The notes beneath the pieces are model-generated. The model made no database searches. It was not told where the DNA came from and saw only the letters and a list, made by a program, of their open reading frames with translations. From assembly GCF_001689125.2 (NCBI RefSeq), contig NZ_CP015405.2:3451001-3515000 (forward strand): a DNA stretch of 64,000 nt, in the 5' to 3' direction. Source of the stretch: Blautia pseudococcoides (GTDB lineage: Bacteria > Bacillota > Clostridia > Lachnospirales > Lachnospiraceae). Position numbers and translations under genes: made by a program. This document shows, piece by piece, positions 44,418 to 53,558 of this stretch (its first letter is position 1; the number at the start of each line of letters is the position of its first letter).

Positions 44418-45839
44418 ATGGGGGATAGGGAAAGCAAAAAACGTAATGGGATCAGCAAGTCACTAAAAAGATTTTTTGGCGTGGGGGATTTTGGTTTTTC
44501 TTTTATGACCAATATTGAAACTTATTATTTTACATATTTTCTTACAAACATTGCCGAGTTCACGCTGCCGGTCGTAACTATGATCACAACCATCGCAAGT
44601 GTGGTGGATGCCGCGTTATCCTGGATCTACGGAGTTATACTGGACACAGTCAAGCCTATGAAATGGGGGCGCTACCGCTCCTGGCTGGTGATCATTCCAT
44701 GGCTTGTGCCCTTTCTGTACGCCTTCCAGTTTATCCGTGTGGGGAGCGGCACAGCGGCGGCCATCCTGATCATCGTCGCTACCATAACAAGCCATCTTGC
44801 CTGGAATATTCCGTTTGTCGCCAACATTTCCATGATCAACATGGCATCCAAAACACCGGAGGACCGCATGGCACTGTCCTCATCAAGAGCCATCTGGCAG
44901 TCACTGGGACGGGTCTTCTACTCCTATGTAGGCCCTGCAGCGGTTTCTCTTTTTGCCGGCCTGGTAGGAGAAAAGAACTCCTATGGCGCTACAGCCTTTG
45001 TCTTTGCCGCTCTGATGGCCGCAGGTTATTTCGCCCACTTTAAAATGTTTGAAGGCTATGAGGAAACCGGCGCCCAGGCACGTGCCAGAATGCAGAAGGA
45101 ACAGATGGAGCGGAAAGCAAAGGGGAACCAGTCAAAAGGAAACGGGCTGATCAAATGCCTGACCACCAATCCTTACCTTCTGGGCCTTACCGTAGCGGAC
45201 CTTGCCAAATATGTATACAGCTTTGTGGCAAGCGGAATTGCTGTCTATTATTTTACCTATGTGGCACGCAGGCCCGGCCTCACCGCCACTTTTATTCTGA
45301 TCTCCAGCCTTCTGGGTGTTATCGCCTCGTACTTGTCAAAGGCAGCAGCCAAGAAATTCTCCGCCAGGAATACCGTGATCTATGCCTATCTGGCAATGAC
45401 GGTTGTACTGGTGCTGGGCTTTTTATTTTATCAGAATGCCTGGATGGTCATTTTCATGGTGAGCCTGGCACAGTTTTGCTGTACCATGACCAACGCCTGC
45501 GGGCCTGCCCTGTATGCAGACTGTGCCATCTACAGCGAATACAAAACCGGCACGAACGCTACCGGACTTATTATGGGACTCAGCAATATCCCGCTGAAGA
45601 TCGGCGTGGTCAGCCGCGGTATTTTGATCAGCGCATGTCTGGCATTTGCAGGCTTTAATCTGGAAACTGTAGAACAAGGGATCACCTCACCCCAGCTTGA
45701 AAGAGGCATCAGTATGGGATTCACTGTCATACCCGCCATCGCAGTGGGCCTTGGTGCCCTGATCATGATCTTTGGCTTCCGTCTTACCAGGACCAAGATG
45801 GAACAATATTCCGCAGAACTGGAAAAACGCAGACAATAA
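44418..45839 (+). CDS. GPH-family transporter
   Basis: 473 residues, 12 membrane segments. N-terminal FFGVGDFGFSFMTNIETYYFTYFLT and GVILDTVKPMKWGRYRSWL are typical of the GPH group. Proteins of this type carry glycosides, but in gut Clostridia they also occur beside demethylase genes. It is followed after 84 nt by a UroD-family gene and is probably co-transcribed with it. Ribosome binding site AAAGGAGA. Confidence 0.85.
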   Translation: MGDRESKKRNGISKSLKRFFGVGDFGFSFMTNIETYYFTYFLTNIAEFTLPVVTMITTIASVVDAALSWIYGVILDTVKPMKWGRYRSWLVIIPWLVPFLYAFQFIRVGSGTAAAILIIVATITSHLAWNIPFVANISMINMASKTPEDRMALSSSRAIWQSLGRVFYSYVGPAAVSLFAGLVGEKNSYGATAFVFAALMAAGYFAHFKMFEGYEETGAQARARMQKEQMERKAKGNQSKGNGLIKCLTTNPYLLGLTVADLAKYVYSFVASGIAVYYFTYVARRPGLTATFILISSLLGVIASYLSKAAAKKFSARNTVIYAYLAMTVVLVLGFLFYQNAWMVIFMVSLAQFCCTMTNACGPALYADCAIYSEYKTGTNATGLIMGLSNIPLKIGVVSRGILISACLAFAGFNLETVEQGITSPQLERGISMGFTVIPAIAVGLGALIMIFGFRLTRTKMEQYSAELEKRRQ

Positions 45840-45875
45840 AGGTGAGCGCTTCAGCGGCCGCAGCAATACTTTCCT

Positions 45876-45897
45876 GTTATAGGCCGGGGCCTATAAC
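45876..45897 (+). promoter_or_regulatory. Palindrome between GPH transporter and UroD-family gene
   Basis: GTTATAGGCC-GG-GGCCTATAAC, a perfect 10-bp inverted repeat, followed by no U tract. Could be a transcript processing or stabilising hairpin, or an operator. Confidence 0.45.
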
Positions 45898-45923
45898 ACA
45901 AGCAAACAAAAAGGAGGAAACTT

Positions 45924-46913
45924 ATGTTAACCAAAAGACAGAATTTAATGGAAACTATAACCGGCGGAGAGCCGGACCGTTTTGTAAACCAGTACGAGGC
46001 CTTCAAACTCATCCAGAACCCGCTGGGCCTTCACAATCCCAATCCCAAATACGGGGAAATGAATGTGGTAAACGGCTGGGGGATCACCCGTTCCTGGCCG
46101 GCAGGCACTCCGGGGGCATTTCCGGTCCACACCCCGGAAAAAGTGGTGATCAAGGACATCACCCACTGGAAAGACTACGTGCATGCACCCAGTGTCAAAT
46201 TCACCGACGCAGAATGGGAGCCGTTCATCAAACAAGCGGAGGAGACCGACCGGAACGAATATTATGCAATGGCATTTGTAGCACCCGGACTCTTCGAGCA
46301 GTGCCATCACCTGGGTGAGATCCAGTCCACTCTGATCAATCTCTATGAAGAGCCGGAAGCCATGCATGAACTGATCGACTACCTCACTGAATTTGAACTT
46401 AGGCTGGCGGAGGAAATCTGTACCCATCTAAAGCCTGACGGTTTGTTCCATCACGATGACTGGGGCAGCCAGACCTCCACCTTCATGTCTCCTGAGATGT
46501 TTGAAGAATTTTACCTGCCCGGCTATAAAAAGATATACGGCTATTACAAATCACACGGTGTAGATCTGATCGTTCATCACTCTGACTCCTATGCCGCCAC
46601 CTTCGTGCCATACATGATCGACATGGGTGTAGATATCTGGCAGGGTGTCATGACCACCAATCATGTGCCTGAGCTGATCCAAAAATACGGCGGGCAGATT
46701 TCCTTCATGGGCGGCATTGACAGTGCAAAAGTGGATTTTGAAGGCTGGTCCAGAGAGGTCATTGCCAGGGAAGTTAAAAGGGCCTGCGATGAAAACGGAA
46801 AGCACTATTATATTCCCAACGCGTCCATCGGCCTTCCCACAAGCACATATGACGGCGTTTACGATGTGATCTCAGAGGAGATTGAGAAGTACAGCAGAGA
46901 AGTATTCAGCTAA
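45924..46913 (+). CDS. Uroporphyrinogen decarboxylase-family protein (methyltransferase-like)
   Basis: 329 residues of the UroD/MtaA superfamily TIM barrel. Seen: LTKRQNLMETITGGEPDRF, FHHDDWGSQTSTFMSPEMFEEFYLP and FMGGIDSAKVDF. True UroD needs an N-terminal Arg-rich porphyrin site, which is not evident. The zinc motif HxCG of MtaA/MtbA methyltransferases is replaced by VHHSDSYAATF, so the metal site, if any, differs. Proteins of this kind in acetogenic and gut Clostridia take part in corrinoid-dependent demethylation; a corrinoid protein is not adjacent here. A methyl-compound role together with the GPH transporter is inference. RBS AAGGAGGAAA. Confidence 0.8.
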   Translation: MLTKRQNLMETITGGEPDRFVNQYEAFKLIQNPLGLHNPNPKYGEMNVVNGWGITRSWPAGTPGAFPVHTPEKVVIKDITHWKDYVHAPSVKFTDAEWEPFIKQAEETDRNEYYAMAFVAPGLFEQCHHLGEIQSTLINLYEEPEAMHELIDYLTEFELRLAEEICTHLKPDGLFHHDDWGSQTSTFMSPEMFEEFYLPGYKKIYGYYKSHGVDLIVHHSDSYAATFVPYMIDMGVDIWQGVMTTNHVPELIQKYGGQISFMGGIDSAKVDFEGWSREVIAREVKRACDENGKHYYIPNASIGLPTSTYDGVYDVISEEIEKYSREVFS

Positions 46914-46929
46914 ACCGCAAAGAGGGCAT

Positions 46930-46978
46930 AAATAACTGCCGGACAGGGAACCCCTCCCTGCCCGGCAGTTATTTTCTA
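46930..46978. terminator. Bidirectional terminator between the UroD-family gene and glyA
   Basis: ATAACTGCCGG...ACAGGG pairs with CCCTG...CCGGCAGTTAT around ACCCCT, flanked by TTTTC on the plus strand and TTTATGCC on the minus strand. Confidence 0.85.
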
Positions 46979-46984
46979 TATCAA

Positions 46985-48223
46985 TTACGCATTCAACGGA
47001 TATTTGTCTGTCAGTTCCTTCACGATCGCCTTTGCCTGCTCTTTCTTCTCAGGCTCTTTCACCATGATAGCAATGGCCTCCGCAATCTTATCCATATCTT
47101 CTGTGTTCATCCCTCTGGATGTCACTGCTGCGGTTCCCAGACGCACACCGCTTGTTACAAACGGGGATTCCGGGTCATTGGGGATCGCATTTTTATTACA
47201 GGTGATGTTTGCCTCATCCAGCAGGTTCTCCATGGCTTTTCCGGTAACGCCCGTACCTCTTAAATCGACCAGCATCAAGTGGTTCTCCGTGGTACCGGAT
47301 ACTATGTTGATACCGCGTTTCAGAAGACCGTCACACAGCGCTTTGGCGTTTTTTACAATGTTCTGCTGATACTCTTTATACTCAGGCTGCAGCGCCTCTT
47401 TTAAGCAGACTGCTTTTGCAGCCACCACATGCATCAGCGGACCGCCCTGGATTCCCGGGAACACAGCCTTGTTAAAGTTGAATTTCTTGGCGATCTCAGC
47501 ACTGCACATGATCATACCGCCTCTTGGGCCTCTCAGGGTCTTATGTGTAGTGGTAGTTGTCACATGTGCGTACGGAATGGGACTTGGATGTACGCCCGCA
47601 GCAACCAGACCGGCAATATGAGCAATATCTACCATCAGGTAAGCACCTGCCTCATCGGCAATCTCCCTGAATTTTTTAAAGTCAATAACCCTGCAGTAAG
47701 CGCTGGCACCGGCTACGATCAGCTTGGGTTTGGACTCCAGTGCAATTTTGCGTACTTCCTCGTAATCAATAACACCCTGATCATTTACTCCGTAAGGCAC
47801 AATGTTGAAATATGCGCCGGAGAAGTTTGCCGGGCTTCCGTGTGAAAGGTGTCCGCCGTGGGCCAGATTCATACCCATTACCGTGTCGCCGGGTTTCAGC
47901 ATGGCAAAGAATACTGCCATATTGGCCTGTGCGCCGGAATGGGGCTGTACATTCACATATTCACAATCAAACAGTTCTTTTGCACGTTCCACAGCGAGAC
48001 GCTCCACCTCATCCACGCATTCGCAGCCGCCGTAGTAGCGTTTTCCCGGATATCCCTCCGCATATTTGTTTGTCAGCGGGCTTCCCATAGCAGCCATAAC
48101 CGCTTTGCTCACCCAGTTTTCTGATGCGATCAGCTCGATGTGGGAGTTCTGACGCTCTACCTCATCGTTAATACACTTTGCTATTTCCGGATCTGTTGCC
48201 TGAATCTCTTCTAATGAATACAT
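46985..48223 (-). CDS. glyA: Serine hydroxymethyltransferase
   Basis: 412 residues, PLP enzyme making glycine and methylene-tetrahydrofolate from serine. PLP lysine in [17 protein letters not shown]; other signatures are [15 protein letters not shown] and [17 protein letters not shown]. An in-frame TTG at 48230-48232 is possible, but GGTGAGG lies 10 nt before the ATG at 48221-48223, which is chosen. tRNA-Phe lies upstream on the same strand, so the two may share read-through. Confidence 0.96.
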   Translation of the reverse strand: MYSLEEIQATDPEIAKCINDEVERQNSHIELIASENWVSKAVMAAMGSPLTNKYAEGYPGKRYYGGCECVDEVERLAVERAKELFDCEYVNVQPHSGAQANMAVFFAMLKPGDTVMGMNLAHGGHLSHGSPANFSGAYFNIVPYGVNDQGVIDYEEVRKIALESKPKLIVAGASAYCRVIDFKKFREIADEAGAYLMVDIAHIAGLVAAGVHPSPIPYAHVTTTTTHKTLRGPRGGMIMCSAEIAKKFNFNKAVFPGIQGGPLMHVVAAKAVCLKEALQPEYKEYQQNIVKNAKALCDGLLKRGINIVSGTTENHLMLVDLRGTGVTGKAMENLLDEANITCNKNAIPNDPESPFVTSGVRLGTAAVTSRGMNTEDMDKIAEAIAIMVKEPEKKEQAKAIVKELTDKYPLNA

Positions 48224-48346
48224 GTTTTCCAATCCTCACCTTTCTTATAATTAACCTTAGAGTCCGCTGTGCGGATACTTTACCGGCCTTATCTTTCTTA
48301 TGAAGATATTTGTTTTCCACCGAAAGACATTCGCCGTGTAAAAAAA

Positions 48347-48419
<73 letters not shown>

Positions 48420-48548
48420 ATAAATGGGAATACGATACTATTACACCGTTTCTCAAACAACACTGCAATATTATCATATTCCCTTTTATATTTCAATAGT
48501 TTTTTTCATTTTTTTACATTAATCTGGTAAAATAGCAAATTAATACGA

Positions 48549-49442
48549 TCACACTATGGGGTTCCTGATGCATCCAATGCCTTCAATACCGCATTCCACC
48601 ACATCCCCGGGATTCAGGAATCTTGGAGGTATCATACCCATTCCCACACCGGCAGGTGTTCCCATGGATATAATGGTGCCTGGCTTCAACGTCATCCCGG
48701 CGGACAGTTCCGCGATCACATGAGGGATATCAAAGATAAACATATCTGTACTGCTGTTCTGCCGCAGCACCTCATTGACTCTGCTTTTGATCGCCAGCTT
48801 AGGGGGCCTCGGAATATCATCCTCTGTGACAATAAACGGTCCCATGGGCGTAAATCCATCCAAACTCTTGCCAAAATACCACTGTTTATGCCGGGTCTGT
48901 ACATTTCTGGCGCTTACATCATTTATGACGGTATAACCGAATACATAGTCAAATGCATCTTCCTTCTTTACATTCTTTGCCTCTTTGCCGATTATGACAG
49001 CCAGCTCCGCCTCATAATCCAGGCTGTCCACCAGTCCCGGATAAGAAGGAATGGTACCGCCGTCAGGTGTTGCCTCGTTCACCCGCTTTGAAAAATACAC
49101 CGCGTAAGGACGGTCCTGGTTAAACTCTTCTTTTTTAAAACGGGTTGATTCCACCGCATGGTCCATGAAATTCATGCCCAGGCATATGATATCCTGCTTT
49201 GGGTGGGGAATGGGTGCACACCGGACAACATCTTCATAACACAAAAGCCTTTTATTCGGCTTTTCACAGGCATGCTCCAGAATCCCTCTCTGCTCCCTGG
49301 TCATATTTTCAATCAGATCATTCATATCCCTGAAGTGAAGCCCCAAATCTTCTATGGGAATAAAACGATGAAACGCAAAAGAACACATCATCCCCAGGCG
49401 CTCCTTATTGTCACCCTGAAGTTTATATGTAAGTAACTTCAT
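48549..49442 (-). CDS. Fumarylacetoacetate hydrolase-family protein
   Basis: 297 residues. C-terminal FAH domain with the metal-binding Glu/Asp set in SLDYEAELAVIIGKEAKNV and the substrate loop DVSARNVQTRHKQWYFGKSLDGF; ends with TPAGVGMGMIPPRFLNPGDVVECGIEGIG. Such proteins hydrolyse or decarboxylate short oxo-acids (acylpyruvate hydrolase, oxaloacetate decarboxylase and similar). The substrate is not readable. Monocistronic by appearance, upstream of tRNA-Phe on the same strand. Confidence 0.9.
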   Translation of the reverse strand: MKLLTYKLQGDNKERLGMMCSFAFHRFIPIEDLGLHFRDMNDLIENMTREQRGILEHACEKPNKRLLCYEDVVRCAPIPHPKQDIICLGMNFMDHAVESTRFKKEEFNQDRPYAVYFSKRVNEATPDGGTIPSYPGLVDSLDYEAELAVIIGKEAKNVKKEDAFDYVFGYTVINDVSARNVQTRHKQWYFGKSLDGFTPMGPFIVTEDDIPRPPKLAIKSRVNEVLRQNSSTDMFIFDIPHVIAELSAGMTLKPGTIISMGTPAGVGMGMIPPRFLNPGDVVECGIEGIGCIRNPIV

Positions 49443-49588
49443 GTTTTCTCCTCCTCATGCAAAACACCTGTTAAAGATTTCAGTACGTTACAACGCAAAA
49501 TTACACTATAAATAATAGTATCACAATTTTCCGGTGTTTTCCACTAAAATCTCATAAAATTTTATGTTATTTGCATAAAAATTATTAC

Positions 49589-50020
49589 TTATTCCGGCAA
49601 TTCTTTCTTAGAGAATTTTGATGAAAGGATGACAGATGACACAGTATTGCCAAATTTGCCAAGTTCTCCCAGAAGTCCCTCAAACTGCCCCGTATCCGGC
49701 ACAAACACCTTCATGGTGGCTCCGTAAACGCCAATGGTGTGATACAGTTCGAGGACATAAGGGGAATCCTGGCAGTATCTGGCCAATTTCTGCCAACTGC
49801 TGCTGGGTATCTCCATGTTGATAAACGCTGCCATGCCTTTCTGTATCTTCCCTCTCTTGATGATGGTCCTGTATCCTTCAATGATCCCCTCTTCCTCCAG
49901 GCGCCGCACTCTCTCCGTCACCGCCGGGGAAGTGAGCCCCACCAGAGTTCCCAGCTCCTTCATGGAGATTCTGGCATTTCCCTGAAGAATATTCAGGATC
50001 TTTTTGTCTGTACTGTCCAT
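49589..50020 (-). CDS. Lrp/AsnC-family regulator
   Basis: 143 residues: N-terminal helix-turn-helix (KILNILQGNARISMKELGTLVGLTSPAVTERVRRL, residues about 6-40) and a C-terminal RAM ligand domain. Lrp-type proteins sense amino acids. It is divergent from the agmatinase-family gene, its likely target; the two share a 271-bp intergenic region. Confidence 0.92.
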   Translation of the reverse strand: MDSTDKKILNILQGNARISMKELGTLVGLTSPAVTERVRRLEEEGIIEGYRTIIKRGKIQKGMAAFINMEIPSSSWQKLARYCQDSPYVLELYHTIGVYGATMKVFVPDTGQFEGLLGELGKFGNTVSSVILSSKFSKKELPE

Positions 50021-50291
50021 ACGTCTCTGCCGCCTCCTGCCGATTGCAGCAATCCGGTATCTGAACGGTTACTGCCAATTCACTTTGTCCATTATAAATC
50101 TTTCCCTGGACCTTGTCCATCTATTTTCCCTATGACAAAGCGGCTGTTTTAATATTTTAAGAAAATATGGAATATTTCTTTCATTATAAAAGTCATACAC
50201 TCCATATACCTTTTTCCCTCCATGTTCTTTTCGGTTTATGGCTGTTAGAATATAGACAGTAACAAAAAACCACTCTCAGGAGGTATTCATC

Positions 50292-51227
50292 ATGGAAAAC
50301 ATCAATTTACCGATCACAGGAATCTGTTCCTTTGCCAAATATCCAATCTGTACTGACCTTGACACTCTGGATGCTGATATCGCCGTTCTCGGTGTCCCCT
50401 ATGACCAGGGAGCTGCCTGGTACGGAGGCCAGCGGCTGGCACCCAGGGCGATCCGCAATATCTCCACTGCCTATGCAAGGGGCGAAACAGGATTCTATGA
50501 CCCTGAGGAGAATGCCTATCTCCTGGCTGCCCCCATCAGAGTGGCTGACTGCGGTGATGCGGATATGCTCCACGGTGACCGGGAATACTGCTTCTCTTCT
50601 ATAGAAGAAAGTGTGCGCAGAATACTGAAACGCGGTGCAGCCCCTGCCATTATAGGTGGTGATCATTCCATCTCGATCCCTGTGGCAAGGGCGCTGGAGG
50701 AACTGGGGGAAACTATCCATATTGTCCAGTTTGATGCCCATCTGGATTTTGCCATGTCAAGGGGACCTCAGAAATACGGGAACGGCAGCCCTGTCCGCAG
50801 AATGAGTGAAATGTCCCATATTGGCAATATCGTTCAAATCGGCATGCGAGGTCTGGGCAGCAGCTCCCGCCGGGACTGGGCAGACGCCAGAAGCGCAAAT
50901 ACTGTGATCACTGCAAAGGAGTTCCATCGTCTTGGCACAGAAAAAGTCCTGGAACAGATTCCTTCAGGAAAAACCTTTATCACCTTTGATATTGACGCAT
51001 ATGACTTATCCCTCATGCCTGCCACAGCAGCCCCTTCCCCCGGAGGCCTTCTTTATGACGAGACCTGTGAACTGCTGTCCGGAATTTGTGCCAAAACAGA
51101 CGTCATAGGCTTCGATATGGTAGAAACCGCACCCTCTTATGACACCCCGGCCACTACAGGATGCCGGCTGGCAGCGCTGACCATGCTGCACATTATGGGG
51201 CAGATGACGAAAAAAACACTGGCGTAA
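50292..51227 (+). CDS. Agmatinase/arginase-family hydrolase
   Basis: 311 residues, ureohydrolase fold. Metal ligands: GGDHS, QFDAHLDF and FDIDAYD; the acid in GFDMVETAPSYD is also conserved. N-terminal GVPYDQGAAWYGGQRLAPRAIRNIS resembles agmatinases. The usual DPAFAPGTGTP loop reads DLSLMPATAAPSPGG, so the guanidino substrate may not be agmatine. Hydrolyses a guanidino compound to urea and an amine. TCAGGAGGTATTC precedes the ATG. Next to an Lrp regulator. Confidence 0.88.
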   Translation: MENINLPITGICSFAKYPICTDLDTLDADIAVLGVPYDQGAAWYGGQRLAPRAIRNISTAYARGETGFYDPEENAYLLAAPIRVADCGDADMLHGDREYCFSSIEESVRRILKRGAAPAIIGGDHSISIPVARALEELGETIHIVQFDAHLDFAMSRGPQKYGNGSPVRRMSEMSHIGNIVQIGMRGLGSSSRRDWADARSANTVITAKEFHRLGTEKVLEQIPSGKTFITFDIDAYDLSLMPATAAPSPGGLLYDETCELLSGICAKTDVIGFDMVETAPSYDTPATTGCRLAALTMLHIMGQMTKKTLA

Positions 51228-51292
51228 TCTTCCTCCATTGATTATAATGGTTCAAAACGAACACATTACATTCCAGATTGGAGGAAATGCTT

Positions 51293-51979
51293 ATGCTTCA
51301 TTCCAGTTATTATCTTCAGCAGCTCAGAGACATTCTATATATTGCGCCCGTTGTGCTGCTTGCCATTATGGGGCATGAATTTGCACATGGCTGGGTTTCA
51401 GACCGTCTGGGTGATCCGACTCCCCGTATGGATGGCCGTCTTACCCTGAACCCACTGAAACATCTGGATCCCTTTGGCACCCTGTGCCTGATCTTTTTCA
51501 AAATGGGCTGGGCAAAACCTGTGAGGATCAATACCCGCTATTACAAGAACCGCAAATCCGGTATCATTATGGTTTCCCTGGCGGGGCCTTTCATGAATTT
51601 CATACTGGCCTTCCTTTCCCTGCTCCTTTACGGCCTTCTCGGAAAATATGGCAGTGCTGCCTCCGCATCCGTTTCCGTATTTCTCCGGCTCTTTTCCTAT
51701 TCGGCAGTTATGAACATTGGCCTTGGGGTATTTAACCTGATTCCCATACCGCCTCTGGACGGCTCCAATGTCCTGGCCGAACTGTGGCCGGGCGTTTCCG
51801 CCTTTTATCAGCGCATACGCCCCTACCGAACCTGGATTTTGGTCATTCTGCTGGCAAGCGGTGCTTTAAGCAGGCCTCTTGGCACAGCCAATACCCATAT
51901 TCTCAACTCTCTCTGGGGAATTGTAAAACTGCTTCTGAATCTCAATCCGTATATGCCCAACACAGGTGTATCCATATAA
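51293..51979 (+). CDS. Site-2-protease-type M50 membrane peptidase
   Basis: 228 residues, four or five membrane segments. Zinc motif HEFAH at about residue 24-28, and the second metal-ligand motif NLIPIPPLDGSNVL at about 155. The frame is open upstream to TTG and ATG codons that overlap the GGAGG site, so the ATG at 51293 with 8-nt spacing is chosen. Members cleave membrane-embedded regulators or degrade small membrane peptides; the target is unknown. It follows the agmatinase gene by 65 nt. Confidence 0.88.
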   Translation: MLHSSYYLQQLRDILYIAPVVLLAIMGHEFAHGWVSDRLGDPTPRMDGRLTLNPLKHLDPFGTLCLIFFKMGWAKPVRINTRYYKNRKSGIIMVSLAGPFMNFILAFLSLLLYGLLGKYGSAASASVSVFLRLFSYSAVMNIGLGVFNLIPIPPLDGSNVLAELWPGVSAFYQRIRPYRTWILVILLASGALSRPLGTANTHILNSLWGIVKLLLNLNPYMPNTGVSI

Positions 51980-52047
51980 CGGCAAACGGGGGGTCCGGTT
52001 TATTTGGCTCCCCGCTCTTATCCCGTTTTTTCCCACACTTCTGTATT

Positions 52048-52536
52048 TTACACGGTCACATTCCCGGTACACTCTTTCTTTTCCGGAAACAAATGTCCGA
52101 AGATCCATCTTACAAAGGGTCCCGCAAAAAATATCTGCCAGCAAAATGCCATAGGAAAATTCATAACCGTTGTCTGGATCCATTTGGCTATTACCTGGGA
52201 ATCCACTCCTTTAAAAAGAAGGGTGGCTATAAGGCTCATAAGAGGGCACATGATACACACAGTCATAGCTGATACGGCAAGGATCACCGCGGTCATCCGG
52301 TCCTCTCCCGGCGTCACAATGCGAAAAGCCAGTTTTTTTGCCAGCGGTCCCGCTATGAACATCTCCAGCAGAAATCCTGCGATCCCCATAACAACCAGTT
52401 CCCCAAACGCCATGACAAACACCTCATTGGTAAGTCCGCCTCTGTCCAATGCTATGTTGTACACCACAAGAGCGTAAACCATCACGACCACCATGATGAG
52501 CGTAAAGATAATGTCCTGAAATTTTGTTTTCGGCAT
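52048..52536 (-). CDS. DUF2798-family membrane protein
   Basis: 162 residues, four hydrophobic segments arranged as two similar halves: DIIFTLIMVVVMVYALVVYN...FVMAFGELVVMG and MTAVILAVSAMTVCIMCPLM...FPMAFCWQIFFAGPFVRW. This repeats the DUF2798 unit (PF11391) twice. Function unknown. Preceded by AAGGAGGATTT. Faces the M50 gene tail to tail without a clear terminator. Confidence 0.8.
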   Translation of the reverse strand: MPKTKFQDIIFTLIMVVVMVYALVVYNIALDRGGLTNEVFVMAFGELVVMGIAGFLLEMFIAGPLAKKLAFRIVTPGEDRMTAVILAVSAMTVCIMCPLMSLIATLLFKGVDSQVIAKWIQTTVMNFPMAFCWQIFFAGPFVRWIFGHLFPEKKECTGNVTV

Positions 52537-52689
52537 AATAAATCCTCCTTATTCCGGCAACAAAAAAAGGCACCAAGACCGATGACCCGTAACTTTCGCT
52601 GCGATTATGTCATACAATCTCACTACCATTTTCATCTAATACCGTTATTTAATTTTCACTATCATCCTATTTCTTCATGAAATAAGAAA

Positions 52690-52762
52690 AGCGCGAGACG
52701 GGACTCGAACCCGCGGCCTCGACCTTGGCAAGGTCGCGCTCCACCAACTGAGCCACTCGCGC
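52690..52762 (-). tRNA. tRNA-Gly (GCC)
   Basis: 73-nt cloverleaf on the minus strand: acceptor GCGCGAG / CTCGCGC with discriminator T, anticodon loop TTGCCAA (anticodon GCC), T arm GCGGG-TTCGAGT-CCCGT. No encoded CCA; TTTTC follows. Confidence 0.96.
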
Positions 52763-52767
52763 ATAAG

Positions 52768-52838
52768 AGCGGGTGATGGGAATCGAACCCACATATCCAG
52801 CTTGGAAGGCTGGTGTTCTACCACTGAACTACACCCGC
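52768..52838 (-). tRNA. tRNA-Gly (TCC)
   Basis: 71-nt cloverleaf on the minus strand: acceptor GCGGGTG / CACCCGC with discriminator T, anticodon loop CTTCCAA (anticodon TCC), T arm GTGGG-TTCGATT-CCCAT. Only 5 nt from the tRNA-Gly(GCC), so the pair is one transcript. Confidence 0.96.
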
Positions 52839-52877
52839 AGGTTATTCTGTTGTGTATTTGTCCTTAAGACGTTATTT

Positions 52878-52906
52878 ATAATATAATAAATTGTTCCAAT
52901 TGTCAA
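52878..52906 (-). promoter_or_regulatory. Promoter of the tRNA-Gly pair
   Basis: Minus-strand TTGACA (52901-52906), 17 nt, TATTAT (52878-52883), about 40 nt before the first tRNA. Near-consensus, as expected for stable RNA. Confidence 0.7.
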
Positions 52907-52937
52907 GACATTTTTCACAATTTTTTTCAAAGGAAAT

Positions 52938-52966
52938 TTGAACTTCTTTAGAATCTATGTTATGCT
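52938..52966 (+). promoter_or_regulatory. Candidate promoter of the MntR-like regulator
   Basis: TTGAAC (52938-52943), 17 nt, TATGCT (52961-52966). The leader is about 130 nt; no dyad typical of MntR sites was recognised. Confidence 0.45.
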
Positions 52967-53104
52967 GTAATCATCCATGTGTGCTGAACGGAAAAAAAAT
53001 GCCCCCTGCCACGTATCCGCAGGTATATGAGATCATAACTTTTTCAGCCGCAAAAAACGGACAATACCGCTGTCCTATCTTAATGAAAAGGAAGGATGTT
53101 GATT

Positions 53105-53479
53105 TTGAAAATACAAGAATCCGCAGAAAACTATTTGGAAACTATTCTCGTTATCGGAAAAAGAAAATCCCATGTGCGCTCCATAGACATTGCCAACGAA
53201 CTGGAATTCTCAAAACCCAGTGTAAGTGTTGCTATGAAAAATCTCAGAATCAACGGCTATATCGAGGTTGACTCTGAAGGCTTTATCACACTCACACCGG
53301 AAGGCCGGAAAATAGCAGAAAAAATATATGAACGCCACCAGCTCCTTTCCGGATGGCTGATGCGCCTGGGTGTTGATCCCAAAATAGCTGCTGAGGATGC
53401 CTGCCGTATGGAGCATGTGATAAGTGCTGAGAGCTTTGAGGCCATTAAAAAGCACACCCACGGAACCAATAAGGAGTAA
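53105..53479 (+). CDS. DtxR/MntR-family metal-dependent regulator
   Basis: 124 residues, short MntR-like form without SH3 domain. HTH at about 18-60 (HVRSIDIANELEFSKPSVSVAM). Metal-binding candidates are Glu in KIQESAENYLE, His in YERHQLL and the EDACRMEH motif (Glu, Glu, His). The frame is open back to an ATG at 53096 that abuts the AAGGAAGG site; a TTG at 53105 with 8-10 nt spacing yields the family-typical N terminus and is chosen. Likely represses metal (Mn or Fe) uptake genes, none of which is adjacent. Confidence 0.85.
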   Translation: MKIQESAENYLETILVIGKRKSHVRSIDIANELEFSKPSVSVAMKNLRINGYIEVDSEGFITLTPEGRKIAEKIYERHQLLSGWLMRLGVDPKIAAEDACRMEHVISAESFEAIKKHTHGTNKE

Positions 53480-53504
53480 ACGCTTTTACACAGAGGAACA
53501 CCCA

Positions 53505-53557
53505 TAAAAAATCACGGAATCCCGCTGAATGCTCTGCGGTTTCCCGTGATTTTTTTA
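53505..53557. terminator. Bidirectional terminator between mntR-like gene and yhgE-like gene
   Basis: AAAAAATCACGG..CCGC pairs with GCGG..CCCGTGATTTTTTT; strong U tracts on both strands. Confidence 0.85.
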
Positions 53558-53558
53558 G

